A DNA stretch of 64,000 nt, from the NCBI GenBank assembly GCA_035235625.1, contig CP141142.1, forward strand, positions 14,786,995-14,850,994, given 5' to 3'. The DNA is from Saururus chinensis (taxonomy: Eukaryota > Streptophyta > Magnoliopsida > Piperales > Saururaceae). The position numbers and the translations under genes are program-made. The notes under the pieces were generated by a model, which saw only the letters and a program-made list of their open reading frames with translations, had not been told where the DNA came from and did no database searches. This document shows, piece after piece, positions 11,050-22,743 of the stretch. Every line of letters begins with the position of its first letter. Position 1 is the first letter of the stretch.

Positions 11050-11672
11050 GTTTATGACACGCCCATATACTACAATAACTTAACTGTGAACAAGGAAGGG
11101 AAGATTGCTTTCAGGACCTTCATTTCAGTGCAAATATGTGTTAAATGGAGGTAATTGGTTTGACGGACATAGAGACAAGGGTAGTTTGTTTGTTAGTGGC
11201 AAATAATAATCCGGCAAAATTTCTGATTTGTGTGACGGACATAGACATGAATGTGAAAAAATCATGTGCTATTTCATTACCATTGTTGGATGGGTGTTCA
11301 TGTTAGATTTTGATTCGTCCAAGGATTTTTTTCTATATTACATGGCTGAAGAGCCCAATATTTCATATTCTCTGCTTCTTATCGTTAAATACCATAATAC
11401 TTACTTTATGATGAAATTGCCTTTTGGTTTAAATAAAACCAATCTCTATACAAATCCTCATTAATGCATTGTCGGTGCCGTTCCAATGGATAGGGAGGGT
11501 CGGAGGCAAGGTGGAGTTCCCCCGCAAGAGATGACAGTCGTTGACTCACTGGAGAGTCGTTGGAGATGTTAAAAAGAAGTGTTTTTCCATGACGGAAGCA
11601 GTTATGGGTGAAAAAGGCTTCATTTAACCAATCCGAGCACCCTTTAATTAACCAGCATAATAGAGAGGATTG
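11050..11672 (+). other. 3' flank of TPS copy 1
   Basis: Contains the presumed 3' UTR and downstream DNA, conserved with 33,721-34,334 and 42,763-43,368. No separate gene is supported; short open frames here are not conserved in frame among the three copies. Confidence 0.6.
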
Positions 11673-11679
11673 GACTACA

Positions 11680-12180
11680 ACAAAAAAAGACGATTAGCAA
11701 CACTTATAAGCATCGCTAATAATAGTATAAGCTAGCGACGCTTCTACTTTCATAAATCGCCGCTAATAGTGCACATTACGACATTTATTCATACGTCACC
11801 AATAATTTTAGTATTAGTGATGCATTGTAAAGCATTGCTAATAGTAAATTATTAACAACGTATAATACTACTAATAATTGATTATTAGCGACACTTTACT
11901 ACATGTCGCTAATATAAAAAATTATTTAAAAAAATAAATAACAACTTTTTAGCAACACATAGATATAAGTGTCGATAATAATTGATTATTTGTGATTTTT
12001 TTTATGCATCGCTAATAAAAAAATAAAAAATAGTTATTAAAGCATTGTTAATGAATAAACATATTTTTTAAAAAAAAATTGTGTATTAGCGATGCTTTGT
12101 GAAGCATCGCTAATGCCTCATAAATTTTGTTAAAAAAATAAAAAAACCTTTTGCGACGCTTTTATAAAAATTGCTAAAAA
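11680..12180. repeat. Left subterminal repeats of CACTA element A
   Basis: Many degenerate copies of TTAGCGACGC and its complement GCGTCGCTAA, spaced about 20-50 bp apart in both orientations. This is the layout expected for En/Spm-type subterminal transposase-binding sites. Confidence 0.7.
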
Positions 12181-12189
12181 CTTTTAAAA

Positions 12190-12383
12190 AATTATTAAAA
12201 AAATCCGGCACCGGAATCCGGTGAAAGTGTCTAATCTCGCACCGGTGGAAAGTTTGGGCATAGAAGGGGGGGGGGGGGGTGACAGGGGAGACAAGGGGGG
12301 ACACGGGGAGAGGGAGGAGGTGGGGTGGGTGGCCGGATTCCGGTGGGGAGCCGGAATCCAGTCCCCCCCTTCTACCTCCTGCC
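12190..12383. other. GC-rich island of CACTA element A, left part
   Basis: A sharp change to G-rich sequence beginning near a CCGGCACCGGAATCCGG palindrome-like block. The hAT-like MITE splits it from its right part at 13,068-13,445. Proline- or glycine-rich translations are low complexity and no product is assigned. An equivalent island is in CACTA element B at 48,213-48,775. Confidence 0.55.
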
Positions 12384-13059
12384 TAGGGGTATTCACTAAC
12401 GGAAATGGATGCAGACATAGGGTTATTCGTGTCCGTCTGTGTCCACCTTAGTCTGTATTATACTTTGTCCAAGTCCGTCCACTATGAACACGAACGGACA
12501 TGGACAAATATTTCAACACCTAAATTTTTATCTAAATCCAAATTTTTTAGAACTTTTATAACATGCAAAAGTTATCTTAACATGTTACGCAGGTACTAGA
12601 TCTATGTTTTGCAGTTATCTAATACCTATGTAGTATATTAAGATTATCTTAACATGTTATATAAGTTTTAGATTTATATTTTCAAACTGTCCAGTACCTA
12701 TGCAGCATGTTAGGACTGTTTTAACATAGTATATAAGTATTAGATTCATATTTTCAAGTTGTCAAGTGCCTATGTAGTATGTTAAGACTGTACTAAGATG
12801 CTACATAGAAACTGAATTATATTTTCTTCTAATAGTTGGTAATAATTACTACTATATTTAAGAGAATGTTAGGTAAGAGTGACGGACGTGGACACGAACA
12901 AAGGTATGTCCATGTTTGTAGCTCCCTATTAGTGCGGACAAAAACTTTGTCAATGTTTGCATCCGTGTTTGGCCCGGACAAAAAAAAAGTCCATTCTAAA
13001 TAAAAATGGACGCGGACATAGACGGACATATAGACAACGGACGTCCATGAACATCCCTA
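12384..13059. mobile_element. hAT-like MITE nested in CACTA element A
   Basis: A 676-bp insertion with inverted ends TAGGGGTATTCA and TGAACATCCCTA. It is flanked by 8-bp duplications CTCCTGCC (12,376-12,383) and CTCCCACC (13,060-13,067), matching at six of eight positions. Eight-base duplications and TAGGG-type ends fit hAT. The interior has about three degenerate tandem copies of an 80-bp AT-rich unit (12,540-12,830) and no transposase. It is absent from the equivalent island of CACTA element B. Confidence 0.72.
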
Positions 13060-13067
13060 CTCCCACC

Positions 13068-13445
13068 CCCTCCAGAATGGATCTGTGTGGTCGGGGCCGG
13101 ACGCATGCAGTGGAAGGCGGCTAAGGGGTGGGGCACAAGAGGGGAGGAGCGGCCGTGATTGTGAGCTCCGGGGAGAGAGGGCTAGAGGCAGACGTTGGGT
13201 GGCCGAGACCGGAGCGGAGCAAGGTGGCCGGGGCCAGACAGGGGCAGCGGAAGGCGGATAAGGGGTGGGGCATGGGAGGGGAAGAGCAGCAGGGGTGAAG
13301 TGGGGCGGACGGAGTTGCATGGGTGGCGGACAGGCGGCTAACAGCTGCAAAGGGTAGACAGCTCTGGGGAGTGGAGAGGAAGGGGGATGGTGCTGAAGAA
13401 AAACATCTGGTTGGGTTGGGAATATATATTCCCCCGTGCCGGGCA
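13068..13445. other. GC-rich island of CACTA element A, right part
   Basis: GC-rich stretch between the nested MITE and the CT tracts. A 129-codon minus-strand frame is Pro/Ala/Ser-rich low complexity. A captured host fragment is possible, but no protein family is recognised. Confidence 0.5.
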
Positions 13446-13730
13446 ATTTTTTCGCGTGTGTGCCTTGTTTTCTAACAACGCTTAGAGAGCATCACAAATG
13501 AAAGTCATTTGCGACGCTTGCTCTAAGTGTAGCAAAAATTAATTTTTAGCAACGTTTTCTAAAACATCTCCAAAAGTTTTCATTCGCAACGGTTGCTCTA
13601 AGCGTAGCAAAAATTAATTTTTAGCAAAATTTTCTAAAACGTCACTAAAATTTTTCATTTGCGATGCTTATAAATAAGCGGTGCAAAAACCGTATTATTT
13701 GTCGAACTTATCCATAAGCGTCGCAAATAC

Positions 13731-16310
13731 CATTACTCTCTCCTCTCTTTCTATCTCCTCACTCTCTCTCCTCTCTCTCTCTCTCCCTCTCCCTCTCTCT
13801 CTCTCCACAACTCTCTCACTATCCTCTCTCTCTCTCTCTCTCCTCCCTCTCACCCTCCTCTCTCCCTCTCCCTTTGCTCTCTCCCTCTCTCCTCCCTCTC
13901 TCTCTCCTCCCGCTAGCTCTCCTTCCCCTCTCTCTCTCCACCCCTCTCTCTCTCCCTCTCCCTCTCCCTCTCTCTCTCTCCACACACTCTCTCACTCTCC
14001 TCTCTCACTTCCTCCCTCTCTCCCTCCTCTCTCCCTCTCCCTTTGCTCTCTCCCTCTCTCCTCCCTCTCTCTCTCCTCCCGCTAGCTCTTCTTCCCCTCT
14101 CTCTCCCACTCACTCCTTCCCCTCTCTCACCAACTCTCTCTTCTCCCTCTCTCTCTCCTCTCTCTCTCTCCTCCCTCTCCCTCCTCTCCCTCTCCCCTCC
14201 CTCTCTCTCTCCTCCCTCTCTCTCTTTTCCCTCTCTCCCCTCTCTCTCTCTCTCTCCTCTCTCTCTCTCCCTCCCTCTCCCCCTTATCTCTCTCCTCTCT
14301 CTCCCTCTCTCTCTCCACCCACTCTCTCTCTCCCCCTCCCCTCTGTCTTCCCCTCCCTCCACTCTTTCTATCCCCCTCTCTCCTCTCTGTCTATTTTTTC
14401 TCTCTCTACATATTTCAAAATTATAATAACAAATATAAGGTAATAGCAACGATAGGAATATGCATCTGTAATACCAACGGTATTAACTACGGATATTCCT
14501 ATATGTCGCTAATAATAAGGGTATTAGTGACGCATAGAAACATGTGTCACTATTACCTAAGTTATTACCGATGCATAGAAATGTGTCGCTAATATTATAG
14601 ACATACATTCCTTTACATCATTAATAATAAGTGTAGTATTGGCGTATACATATATGCATCACTAATATATATTTTATTTATTTTTTAATTAATTTTAAAA
14701 TAAAAATATAAAAAAATTAGAAGGAAAATTTTCCCTCTCACCTCCCCCTCTCTCTCTTGTCCCTCTCTCTTTCTCCCTCTCTCTCCTCCCTCTCTCTCTC
14801 TCTTCTCTCTCTCCCTCTCTATCTCTCTACCCTATCTCTCGCTCCACCCTTTCTACTCTCCTCTCTCTCTCTTCCCTCCTCTCTCTCTCCTCCCTCTCTC
14901 TCTTTCCTCACTCTCTCTCTCCTCCATCTCTCTATCCATCCTCTTTTTCTCCCTATCTCCCCTCTCTCTCCTCCCTCTCTCTCTCCTCTCTCTCTCTCTC
15001 CCCCTCTCTCTCCCTTCCCACTCTCCTCTCTCTCTCCCCCTCTTTCCTCTCTCTCTATTTTTTTTCTCTCTACATATTTTAAAATTATAATAACAAATTA
15101 TAAGGTAATAGCGACAATAGGAATATGCATTGGTAATACCAATGGTATTAACGACGGATATTCCTATACGTCGCTAAAAATAAGGGTGTTAGTGACGCAT
15201 AGAAATATGCGTCACTAATATAGTTTTATTTATATATTTTAAATAAATTTTATAAAAAATATAAAAAATTAAAATTAAAATTTTCACTCTCTCTCCTCCC
15301 TTTCTCTCTCCACCATCTCTCTCAACCCTCTCCCCTCTATCTCTCTCCTCTCTCTCCTCCCTCTCTCCTCTCCCTCTCTCTCATATCTCTACTCTCCTCC
15401 CTCATTCTCTCTCTCCTCCCTTTCTAACTCCTCCCTCTTTCTCTCCTCCCTCTCTCTCCCTCCCTCTCTCCTTTCTCTATATTTTTCTCTCTCTACATAT
15501 TTCAAAATTATAATAACAAATTACAAGGTAATAGCGATGCTAGTACCTAGGTTATTAGCAACGTATATTCCTATACATTGCTAATAATAAGCGTATTAGT
15601 GACATAAATACATATGCATTACTAATACATTTTTATTTAAATATTTTTTTTATTTTAAATTTTAAATATGATAAAATTAAAATTTTCTCACTCTCTCCTC
15701 CCTCTCTCGCGTCTCTCCTCCGTCAATCTCTTTCCCCTCACGCTCTCTTCCTCCACTTCTCTCTACTCTTCTCACTCCCTCCCTCTCTCTTCCTCTCTCC
15801 TCTCTCTCTCTCTCCCTTCTCCTCTCTCTTTATATCCCATTTATTTTTTTCTCTTTCTACGTATTTCAAAATTATAATAAAAAAATTTCAGATAATAGCT
15901 ATGCATAGGAATATACGCCACTATTACCTATGTTATTAACGATGCATAGGAATATGCGTCACTAATACTAAGGTTATTAACGATGTATACTCCTATATGT
16001 CACTCATGACGCATACCTATATGTGTCACTAATATATTTTTATTTATTTATTTTAAAATAAAAAATAAAAAAATTAAAATTATATTTTTCCCTCACTTCC
16101 CCCTCTCTCTCCACCTTCTCTCTCTCCTCCCTCTCTCTCCCTCTCTCCCTCTCCTCCCTCTTCTCTCTCCTCCCTCTCTCTCTCCACCCACTCTCTCCAC
16201 CCTCTCTCTCCTCCTTCTCTCTCACCTCCCCCTCTCTCTCCTCCCTCTCTTCGATCCCTCTCTCTCTCCTCACCTTCTATCTCTCCTCACGCTCACTCTC
16301 TCTTCACTAT
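13731..16310. repeat. Array of CT-rich tracts with AT-rich spacers (CACTA element A)
   Basis: Five long tracts of CTCTCTCCCT-type sequence occupy about 13,731-14,410, 14,733-15,075, 15,283-15,497, 15,687-15,860 and 16,088-16,310. Between them lies a conserved spacer: TATTTTTTCTCTCTACATAT, then an AAAATTATAATAACAAA block, TAGCGACG-type motifs, and a long T/A-rich run. Tract plus spacer therefore forms a higher-order tandem unit. Ser/Leu/Pro open frames (up to 189 codons) and their Glu/Arg shadows are translations of the tract, not genes. Confidence 0.85.
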
Positions 16311-16549
16311 CACTTTTATTATACATTATATTTTAAAATGAATAAGAAAATTTAAGAAATAAAATATAATATATATAAATAGTGAAAGTTTAATCTATTA
16401 TTAATAGTACTTTTTATTGAAAATTAATATTTATTTATTATATATACAAATAGTAAATATCGACTACAATTATTATAAATTTTATATTCAGGAAGTTTAT
16501 TATATATTATTTAATATTTATATATTATTTATTGAATAAAATGAATTAA

Positions 16550-17081
16550 TAAAGCTATTAGTGACGATTGTCAACAAGCATCACTATTCTCAATTGTATT
16601 GGCCACACTTATTTAAAATCATCACTAATAATTTAAAATTTTTATTTTTTAATTTTTAATTCATAACTATTAGTGACCTTTTTTTTAAGCATAGCTAATA
16701 GCAGCACTGTTAGCGACTCTTTTGAATAAGTGTCGTTATTGCGAAAGCCATTAGTGAGGCTTAAAAATGCATCGCTAATAGTTATATTTTTTTTCTTTTT
16801 TTATTTAAAATATATATCTTTTAGCGATGTTTGTGTAAAGTATCGTAAATAGAGAAACTATTAGTGACACTTATAATAAAACGTTGCTAATATGATTAGT
16901 ATTAGCGACGTTTTAGACTACATGTTGCGAATATATGACTATTAGCGATGCATAAGAAAATGCGTCGCTAATAGTTCAATTTTTTTTACAATTTTTCATT
17001 CGTCACAAATAGTTGTTTTTAGCGATGCTTAGCTTCATGTCGCTAATGAATGAGTCACTAAAAGTACATTTTGTTGGAGTG
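16550..17081. repeat. Right subterminal repeats of CACTA element A
   Basis: Dense TAGTGACG, TAGCGATG and CGTCGCTA motifs up to the right end. The reverse complement matches the left end of CACTA element B motif by motif, showing the two elements are the same family in opposite orientation. Confidence 0.7.
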
Positions 17082-17450
17082 TTGGTATTTGCATCTATTA
17101 CAATGGAGAGGTAGGCACTAGTGGCGTGTATGTAAGTGGAAAGGTGCAGTAGATTAACATTGATCCCTTAATAAGGTTCACCGAGCTGTGGGTTCGAGTC
17201 ATTGGAAAACATGTTGTCAATGGTAATGTGAGTTGTTTTTAGCGACGCTTAGCTTTGTGTCGCTAATAAATGAGTCACTAAAACTATATTTTGTTGGAGT
17301 GTTGGTATTTGCATCTATTACAATGGAGAGGTAGACACTAGTGGTGTGTATGTAAGTGGAAAGGTGCAGTAGATTAACATTGATCCTACAATAAGGTTCA
17401 GCGAGCTGTGGGTTTGAGTCATTGGAAAACATGTTGTCAATGGTACTGCG
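17011..17450. repeat. 220-bp tandem duplication across the CACTA right end
   Basis: The block at 17,011-17,230 is repeated at 17,231-17,450 with few changes. Each copy includes the last 71 bp of the CACTA element, the junction with TTG, and about 150 bp of MULE relic. It therefore arose after the CACTA insertion. Confidence 0.88.
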
Positions 17451-17865
17451 ACTTTAAAGTATTTGATTTCATCTTTGTAATCATCCATTCTATATGAATT
17501 AGAAGATGATGAAGACTTGCAATTAGTATTTTTCATTTATAAGAAGGCAAATAGAAGTGTTATCATTGTATGCAGAGATGAAAGAGCCTTACAATGGTAA
17601 CAAATCACCATTAGTAGAAAGGAACCAGACTGTTAATATAGACAAATCCCTGATGGTATCAGCTCACCCCTACTTGAATGGCAGATTGCAAATGGGAGTA
17701 AATGATACACAATTCACATGTGAAGTAGTTAGGTAACAATGGAATTTAGATTACATGACATTTACTTTATTGTTGCTTTATAGTATACTCGAACACAAGA
17801 TATTTATGATATCTTGTTAAGGAAAGATAAGATATTTATAATGCCGTATGAGATATTTATAATAA
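17082..17865 (+). pseudogene. MULE transposase N-terminal relic (duplicated fragments)
   Basis: Two copies of the MULE relic start (17,082-17,230 and 17,302-17,865), homologous to 19,880-20,400, 34,335-34,860 and 49,386-49,840. They translate to pieces such as ICIYYNGE and LISSLQSSI with stops. The second copy ends abruptly at about 17,865, where CACTA interior sequence resumes. Confidence 0.55.
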
Positions 17866-17954
17866 TCGTATTAGTGACGCATACGTATATGAGTCACTAA
17901 TAGATTTTTATTTATTTATTTTTTAATTAATTTTAAATAAAAAAATTAAAATTA

Positions 17955-19808
17955 AAATTTTCCCTCTCTCTCTCCCACCCTCTCTCTTTCTCCCTCTTTC
18001 TCTCTCCTCCCCCTCTTTTGCTCCACCCTCGCTCCCTCTCTCCTCCCTCTCTCTCTGTCTCCCCTCTCTCCTCTCTCTCCCCTCTCTCCTCTCTATTTTT
18101 TCTCTCAACATAATTTAAAATTATAATAACAAATTGCAAGGTAATAGCAAATTTTCTCTCTCTCTCTCCCATCCTCTCTCTCTCCCTCTTTCTCTCCACC
18201 CTCGCTCTCTGTCTCTCCTCCCTCTCTCTCTTCTCCCTCTCTCTCACCTCCCACTCACTCTCTTCTCCTTCTCTCTCTCCTCCCCCTCTCTATCTTCCCT
18301 CTCTCCTCTCTCTCCCCTCTATCCTCTCTATTTTTTCTCTCTATATATTTTAAAATTATAATAGCAACTTACAAGGTAATAGCGATGTATAGAAATATGT
18401 GTCATTATTACCTACCTTATTAGTGACGCATAGAAATATGCGTCGCTAATAACAAGGTATTACTGACACATATGAATATGTGTTACTAATACATTTTTAT
18501 TTATTTGTTTTATAATTAATTTTAAAATTAAAAAATTAAAATTAAAAAATTAAAATTAAAAAATTAAAATTAAAATTAAAATTTGTTCTCTCTCTTTCCT
18601 CTCTCCCTCTCTCTCCTTCCTCTCTCTCTTTCCTCCCTCTCTCTCATTCTTCCCTCTCTCTCTTTCCTCCCTCTCTCTCCACCCTCTCTCTCTCCTCCCT
18701 CTATCTCCCTCCCTCCTCGCCTTCTCACTCTCTCCTCCCTCTCTCTCTCTTACCCTCCAAAATGTTTTTCATGTTCCCAAGCCACCGTGAGCCGAACATT
18801 AGGAATGCAGTGGGTGCGTCCATTTTCATGATGGACGGCACACACGCTAGCGCACATTAGTGTAGGTGATATGTACGCTAATGTGCACTAGCGTGTGCTC
18901 CGTTCAACATGAAAATGGACGCACTCGTTGCATTCCTTAGGCAGTGTTCCTTACATATGTTATTATTGAAGCATAGGAATATGCATCACTAATACCCTTG
19001 GTATTTGGTATTATTGATGCATATTCCTAGACGTCGCTAATAATAAGCGTATTAGTGACGTATATGTATATGCGTCAGTAATACAGTTTAATTAATTTAT
19101 TCTTTAATAAAATTTTAAATAAAAAATATAAAAAATAAATTAAATTGTTCCCTTCTCTCCTCCCTCTTTTTCTCTCTTCTCTCTTTCCTCCCCCACTTTC
19201 TCCTCTCTCTCTCTCCATCTCTATCTCCTCCCTCTCTCTCCTCTCCTCCCACTCTCTCCTCCCTCTCTCCCTCCCTCTCTCCTCTTTCTCTCCCCTTCTC
19301 TCCTCGCTCTCTCTATTTTTTCTCTCTCTACATATTTTAAAATTATAATAACAAATTATAAGGTAAAGCGACATATAAAAATATGTGTCGCTAGTACCTA
19401 TGTTTTTAGCAACGCATAGGAATATGCGTTGCTAATAGCGAGGGTATTAGCGACGAATATTCTTATACGTCGCTAATGATAAGTGTATGAGTGACACATA
19501 TATATATGCGTCACTAATACATTTTTATTTTTATTTTTTTATTTAAATTTAAAATAAAAAATATAAAAAAATTAAAATTGAAAATTTTCCTCTCTCCTCC
19601 CACTCTCTCCACTCCTCTCTCTCTTCTTCGTTTCTTACTCCTCTCTCTTCTCCCTCTCTCTCTCCATCCCCCTCTCTCCCTCCCCCCTCTCTCACTTCTC
19701 TCTCCCTCCCTTCCTCCCTCTCTTCTCTCTCTCTTCTCCCCTTATCTCTCCCTCCCTCTCTCTTCCCTCTCTCCTCTCCCTCTCTCCACCCTCTCTCTTC
19801 CCTCTTTT
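17955..19808. repeat. CT-rich tract array in the duplicated CACTA arm
   Basis: Five more CT-rich tracts at about 17,958-18,110, 18,150-18,340, 18,580-18,755, 19,146-19,330 and 19,586-19,808, separated by the same AT-rich spacer as in 13,731-16,310. Open frames here are low-complexity artefacts. Confidence 0.83.
18801..18937. repeat. Long inverted repeat (foldback), MITE-like
   Basis: The left arm beginning AGGAATGCAGTGGGTGCGTC pairs with the right arm ending in GCATTCCT over about 62 bases with few mismatches and a loop of about 12 bases. Flanks GAACATT and CAGTGTTCC extend the symmetry loosely. No clear target-site duplication is visible. It could be a MITE or a hairpin-RNA source. Confidence 0.72.
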
Positions 19809-19879
19809 TCATTTGTCGTAAATAGTTATTTTTAGCAATGCTTTGTTTTACGTCTCTAATATTACATTTTGTTATAGTG

Positions 19880-20951
19880 TTGGTATTTGCATCTATTACA
19901 ATGGAGAAGTAGGCACTGATGGTGTATATGTAAGTGGATAGGTGCAGTCTATTAACATTGATCCTTTAGTGAGGTTCAGCGAGCTGTGGGTTCGAGTCAT
20001 TGAAAAACATGTTGTCAACAGTAATATGACTTTAAAGTATTTGATTTCATCTTTGCAATCATCCATTCTATATAAATTAGAAGATGTTGGAGACCTGCAA
20101 TCAGTATGGCAAATAAAAGTGTTATCAACGTATGCGGAGATAAAAGAGCCTTACAATGGTGACAAATCACCATTAGTGGAAAGGAACCAGACTGTCAATA
20201 GAGATAAATGCCCGATGGTATCGGCTCACCCCTACTTGAATTCACTTGTGAAATAGTTAGGTAACAATGAATTTTAGATTATATGACATTAACTTTATCG
20301 TTGCTTTATTGTATACTCAAACACAAGATATTAATAATATCTTGCTCAAGAAAAATAGATTATTTATAATACCGTATAAGTAATAATGGGAAATACAAAG
20401 TGATATCTCAACAATTTTTGTTAGCATAGATACAATAACACAACTTCAGAGAATATCATCCCATCAATAGCACGATAAAATTTGTAAGCATGTAACCGAG
20501 TACACAATGTGGAGTTATATTGTATTTTGATTAACACGTTAATATCTAATTTAGATTGGGAGAACTGAGAGATTTTAGCTTAACAGATCCATGTCACACA
20601 TTGTACACATTCCAATGCCTACAGAACATGTTACAGAAGTCATTCATTGTAGATTTGAAGAAATGTCGCCAACAATGGGTGTGATAAGAACTTCATTTTA
20701 TAACTATGAACCCCCAAACAAACCTGGAAATTAATTACGATGACCAAGAATTTGAACAAGTGAGTGGTGATGACCAATGGAACGAGAATGATATAATTTA
20801 CATAGAAAGTATGTTTTACCATGAAGAATTCAAACACGATAATATACCGAGTAATATTCGCGTTGAGGCCAAGGCAAAGTGGGAGACAATAGATGATCTC
20901 AACCTGTTTGAACCAAATATTAGTGAGTGCGAGATAATGATTGGTATTTTG
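19880..20951 (+). pseudogene. MULE transposase N-terminal relic (main copy, unit 1)
   Basis: Decayed N-terminal region of a MuDR-like transposase. From 19,888 it reads ICIYYNGE...DGVYVSG, one stop, then INIDPLVRFSEL and LQSSILYKLED, the pattern of the N-terminal ligand-like domain found in plant MULE transposases. Later frames include MSPTMGVIRTSF and an acidic stretch with NYDDQEFEQVSGDD up to ECEIMIG near 20,945. Stops and a frameshift at about 20,715 break the frame. The DDE catalytic core is absent. Athila A is inserted directly after this relic, and the same arrangement recurs in unit 2. Confidence 0.6.
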
Positions 20952-22743
20952 TGATATTCATATAATATAACGATTTACATGCCCTAGTTTTATACATTTT
21001 GGGGTTGATTTCATATTAATATTAGGTTTAGACTTTAAGCATGTTTTATAGAATTTTACGGGCTTAATTTGTGCAGAGGCTTTTTTGGATCAATAAGGAT
21101 GAATTTTTAAGCAAGTTGTCTCGTGTTAGTTCGAGTTGGAAGTTGGTTGCTCAAAAGGAGTTAACAAAGAAAGGAAGTCGCAAGTTCGCAACAAACAATG
21201 TTTAGTTCGACAAAAAGGAAATTGTATAACATAGCATGGACAGGAGCTTATAAAAGGAAAGATAAAAAATCCAACAGCTTATGGCTAATGTAAGGGAGGA
21301 ATAGCCTATAATAGGAACAACTTGTTTATCCAAAATCAGCAAGGAAAGTCTAGAAATAGAAGAAACAATTAACTTCAGAGAATGAAATTCGTAATAGTGA
21401 AAAATAGAGTTTAAACACAGAAAGAAAGAAAGGGAAGTGAAGCATAAGCAATTAAGTGGGCAGCAAGGAAGAGGAAGTGGGCAGGAAGGAAAAGCAAGGA
21501 TAAGAATGGATATCAACTATATTGAGTCAAAATTGAGGCTCACATATGGAAGGCATAGTTTAGTCCGGAATTTATATGTACAAAGCAATGAGAACTTTGA
21601 AATTAGAGAGCGGAGAATAGAATGAACCAGGGAAAATTCCTTTAATCCCTTCATCAGAAATTAATTAAAAATATTTTAAAAGTGAGAGAATTGAAGTACC
21701 AAGCCAAATGAGTGAAGAAGAATCAAGAAACATAAATAATTGTCTGTGGGTTAGCATACTGTAGCAAAGTTGGAGGTTGAAGACAATGAACAGTAACATG
21801 TGGTAATTGTTTATTGGTACTGTAGCAGTTCAAATTTTTTTGAATTTTCTTGATTTTCTTCATACGTTATAAGTTTCTTTCCACTTAATTTAATGGAGAT
21901 TATAGTTTTAATTTTAAGGTTAATGAGTAGCTATGATTTTTATCTAAGGCTAGGATGAAGCCTTGCTAATTTGTACAGATTAATGATCATGAGTGTTGAT
22001 TAAATTTCTTTCACATGTGCTTTAATGTTTAATTGTTCTACATATTTTCAATTGATAAACTCTTATCTTGGATATAAGATTATTCATGTTCTTCTTATGA
22101 TTTGAGGTAGTTTTTATTAGCTAGATGATTGAATTTTTAACTCTAGAATTAGGGTTGGGTATTAATTGTGATTTGCATCTTGTGGATACAATTATAGACT
22201 TAATCTTAATGTTTTTAATTAAAGGATAATATAATTTTTATTCTTGAAAATATGCTTAATGATTATATTTTTGCTAATACATGAGATTGCATTCAAATGT
22301 GTTATGAGATAGTATGCAAATTGAATCAATAACCATAGACAAATTTATGCATTCTTGAATATAAATTAATTTATGCAGATTCCCATGCCTTAGTATTTTA
22401 GTTAATTAGATATTCGAATTGTTTGATATTGCTTTCTTAGTTCAAGTTGATGCATGGAGTTTAGATTTTTTTTAGTTATTAGATTTAACTATGAATTTTA
22501 TTACTTATTTTTTATAGTCCCAGTAACTTTACTTCTTTTATTTACATTGCTTTTCATTCTTATTTGTTTTAAGGTTTTTATAATAGGTGATTATTTGATA
22601 ATTTGTTAACTAGTTTAGGGTGAGACTTGACTAGATTAAAATTTGGTTTTTCGATTTCCAGTCTCTTTGGGATCGACCTTGTTTAGCCACTTTTCTACCT
22701 TTGATTCGTGCACTTGTGAGTAAAAAATTAAAATTTAACAACA
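20952..22743 (+). repeat. 5' LTR of Athila A
   Basis: Begins TGATATTCATATAATA and ends AATTTAACAACA, followed by AATTTTTTATGCCATTGCC. About 1.79 kb, within the usual Athila LTR range. The exact first base is uncertain by about two positions because of a TGTG run at the junction. Confidence 0.8.

Larger units (their letters stand above)
11673..17081. mobile_element. CACTA element A (non-autonomous, 5.4 kb)
   Basis: The left end is GACTACAACAAAA (first base of CACTA changed) and the right end TTTTGTTGGAGTG. Both are flanked by the 3-bp duplication TTG (11,670-11,672 and 17,082-17,084); the uninterrupted sequence is seen at 43,360-43,380. Three-base duplications and CACTA ends are diagnostic of the En/Spm superfamily. 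Subterminal TAGCGACG/CGTCGCTA motifs in both orientations resemble transposase-binding arrays. The interior holds a GC-rich island, a nested hAT-like MITE and five CT-rich tracts. No TNPD/transposase_21-like coding sequence is recognisable, so the element should depend on a relative for movement. Confidence 0.85.
17866..19879. mobile_element. Duplicated right arm of CACTA element A
   Basis: Starts inside a CACTA spacer (TAGTGACGCATACG) and runs through further CT-tract units to a second right end TTTTGTTATAGTG at 19,879, again followed by TTGGTATTTG. The identical junction means this is a duplication of an inserted element plus flank, not a new insertion. It contains a 137-bp foldback at 18,801-18,937. 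Confidence 0.75.

Noticed and set aside
13681..14449. Overlapping long open frames (up to 189 codons) on both strands
   Set aside because: They are Ser/Leu/Pro or Glu/Arg/Gly translations of CT-rich repeats, open in several frames at once, with no domain and no conservation.
21202..21625. Open frames on both strands within the Athila A 5' LTR
   Set aside because: They lie in LTR sequence and are not maintained in the other three LTRs.
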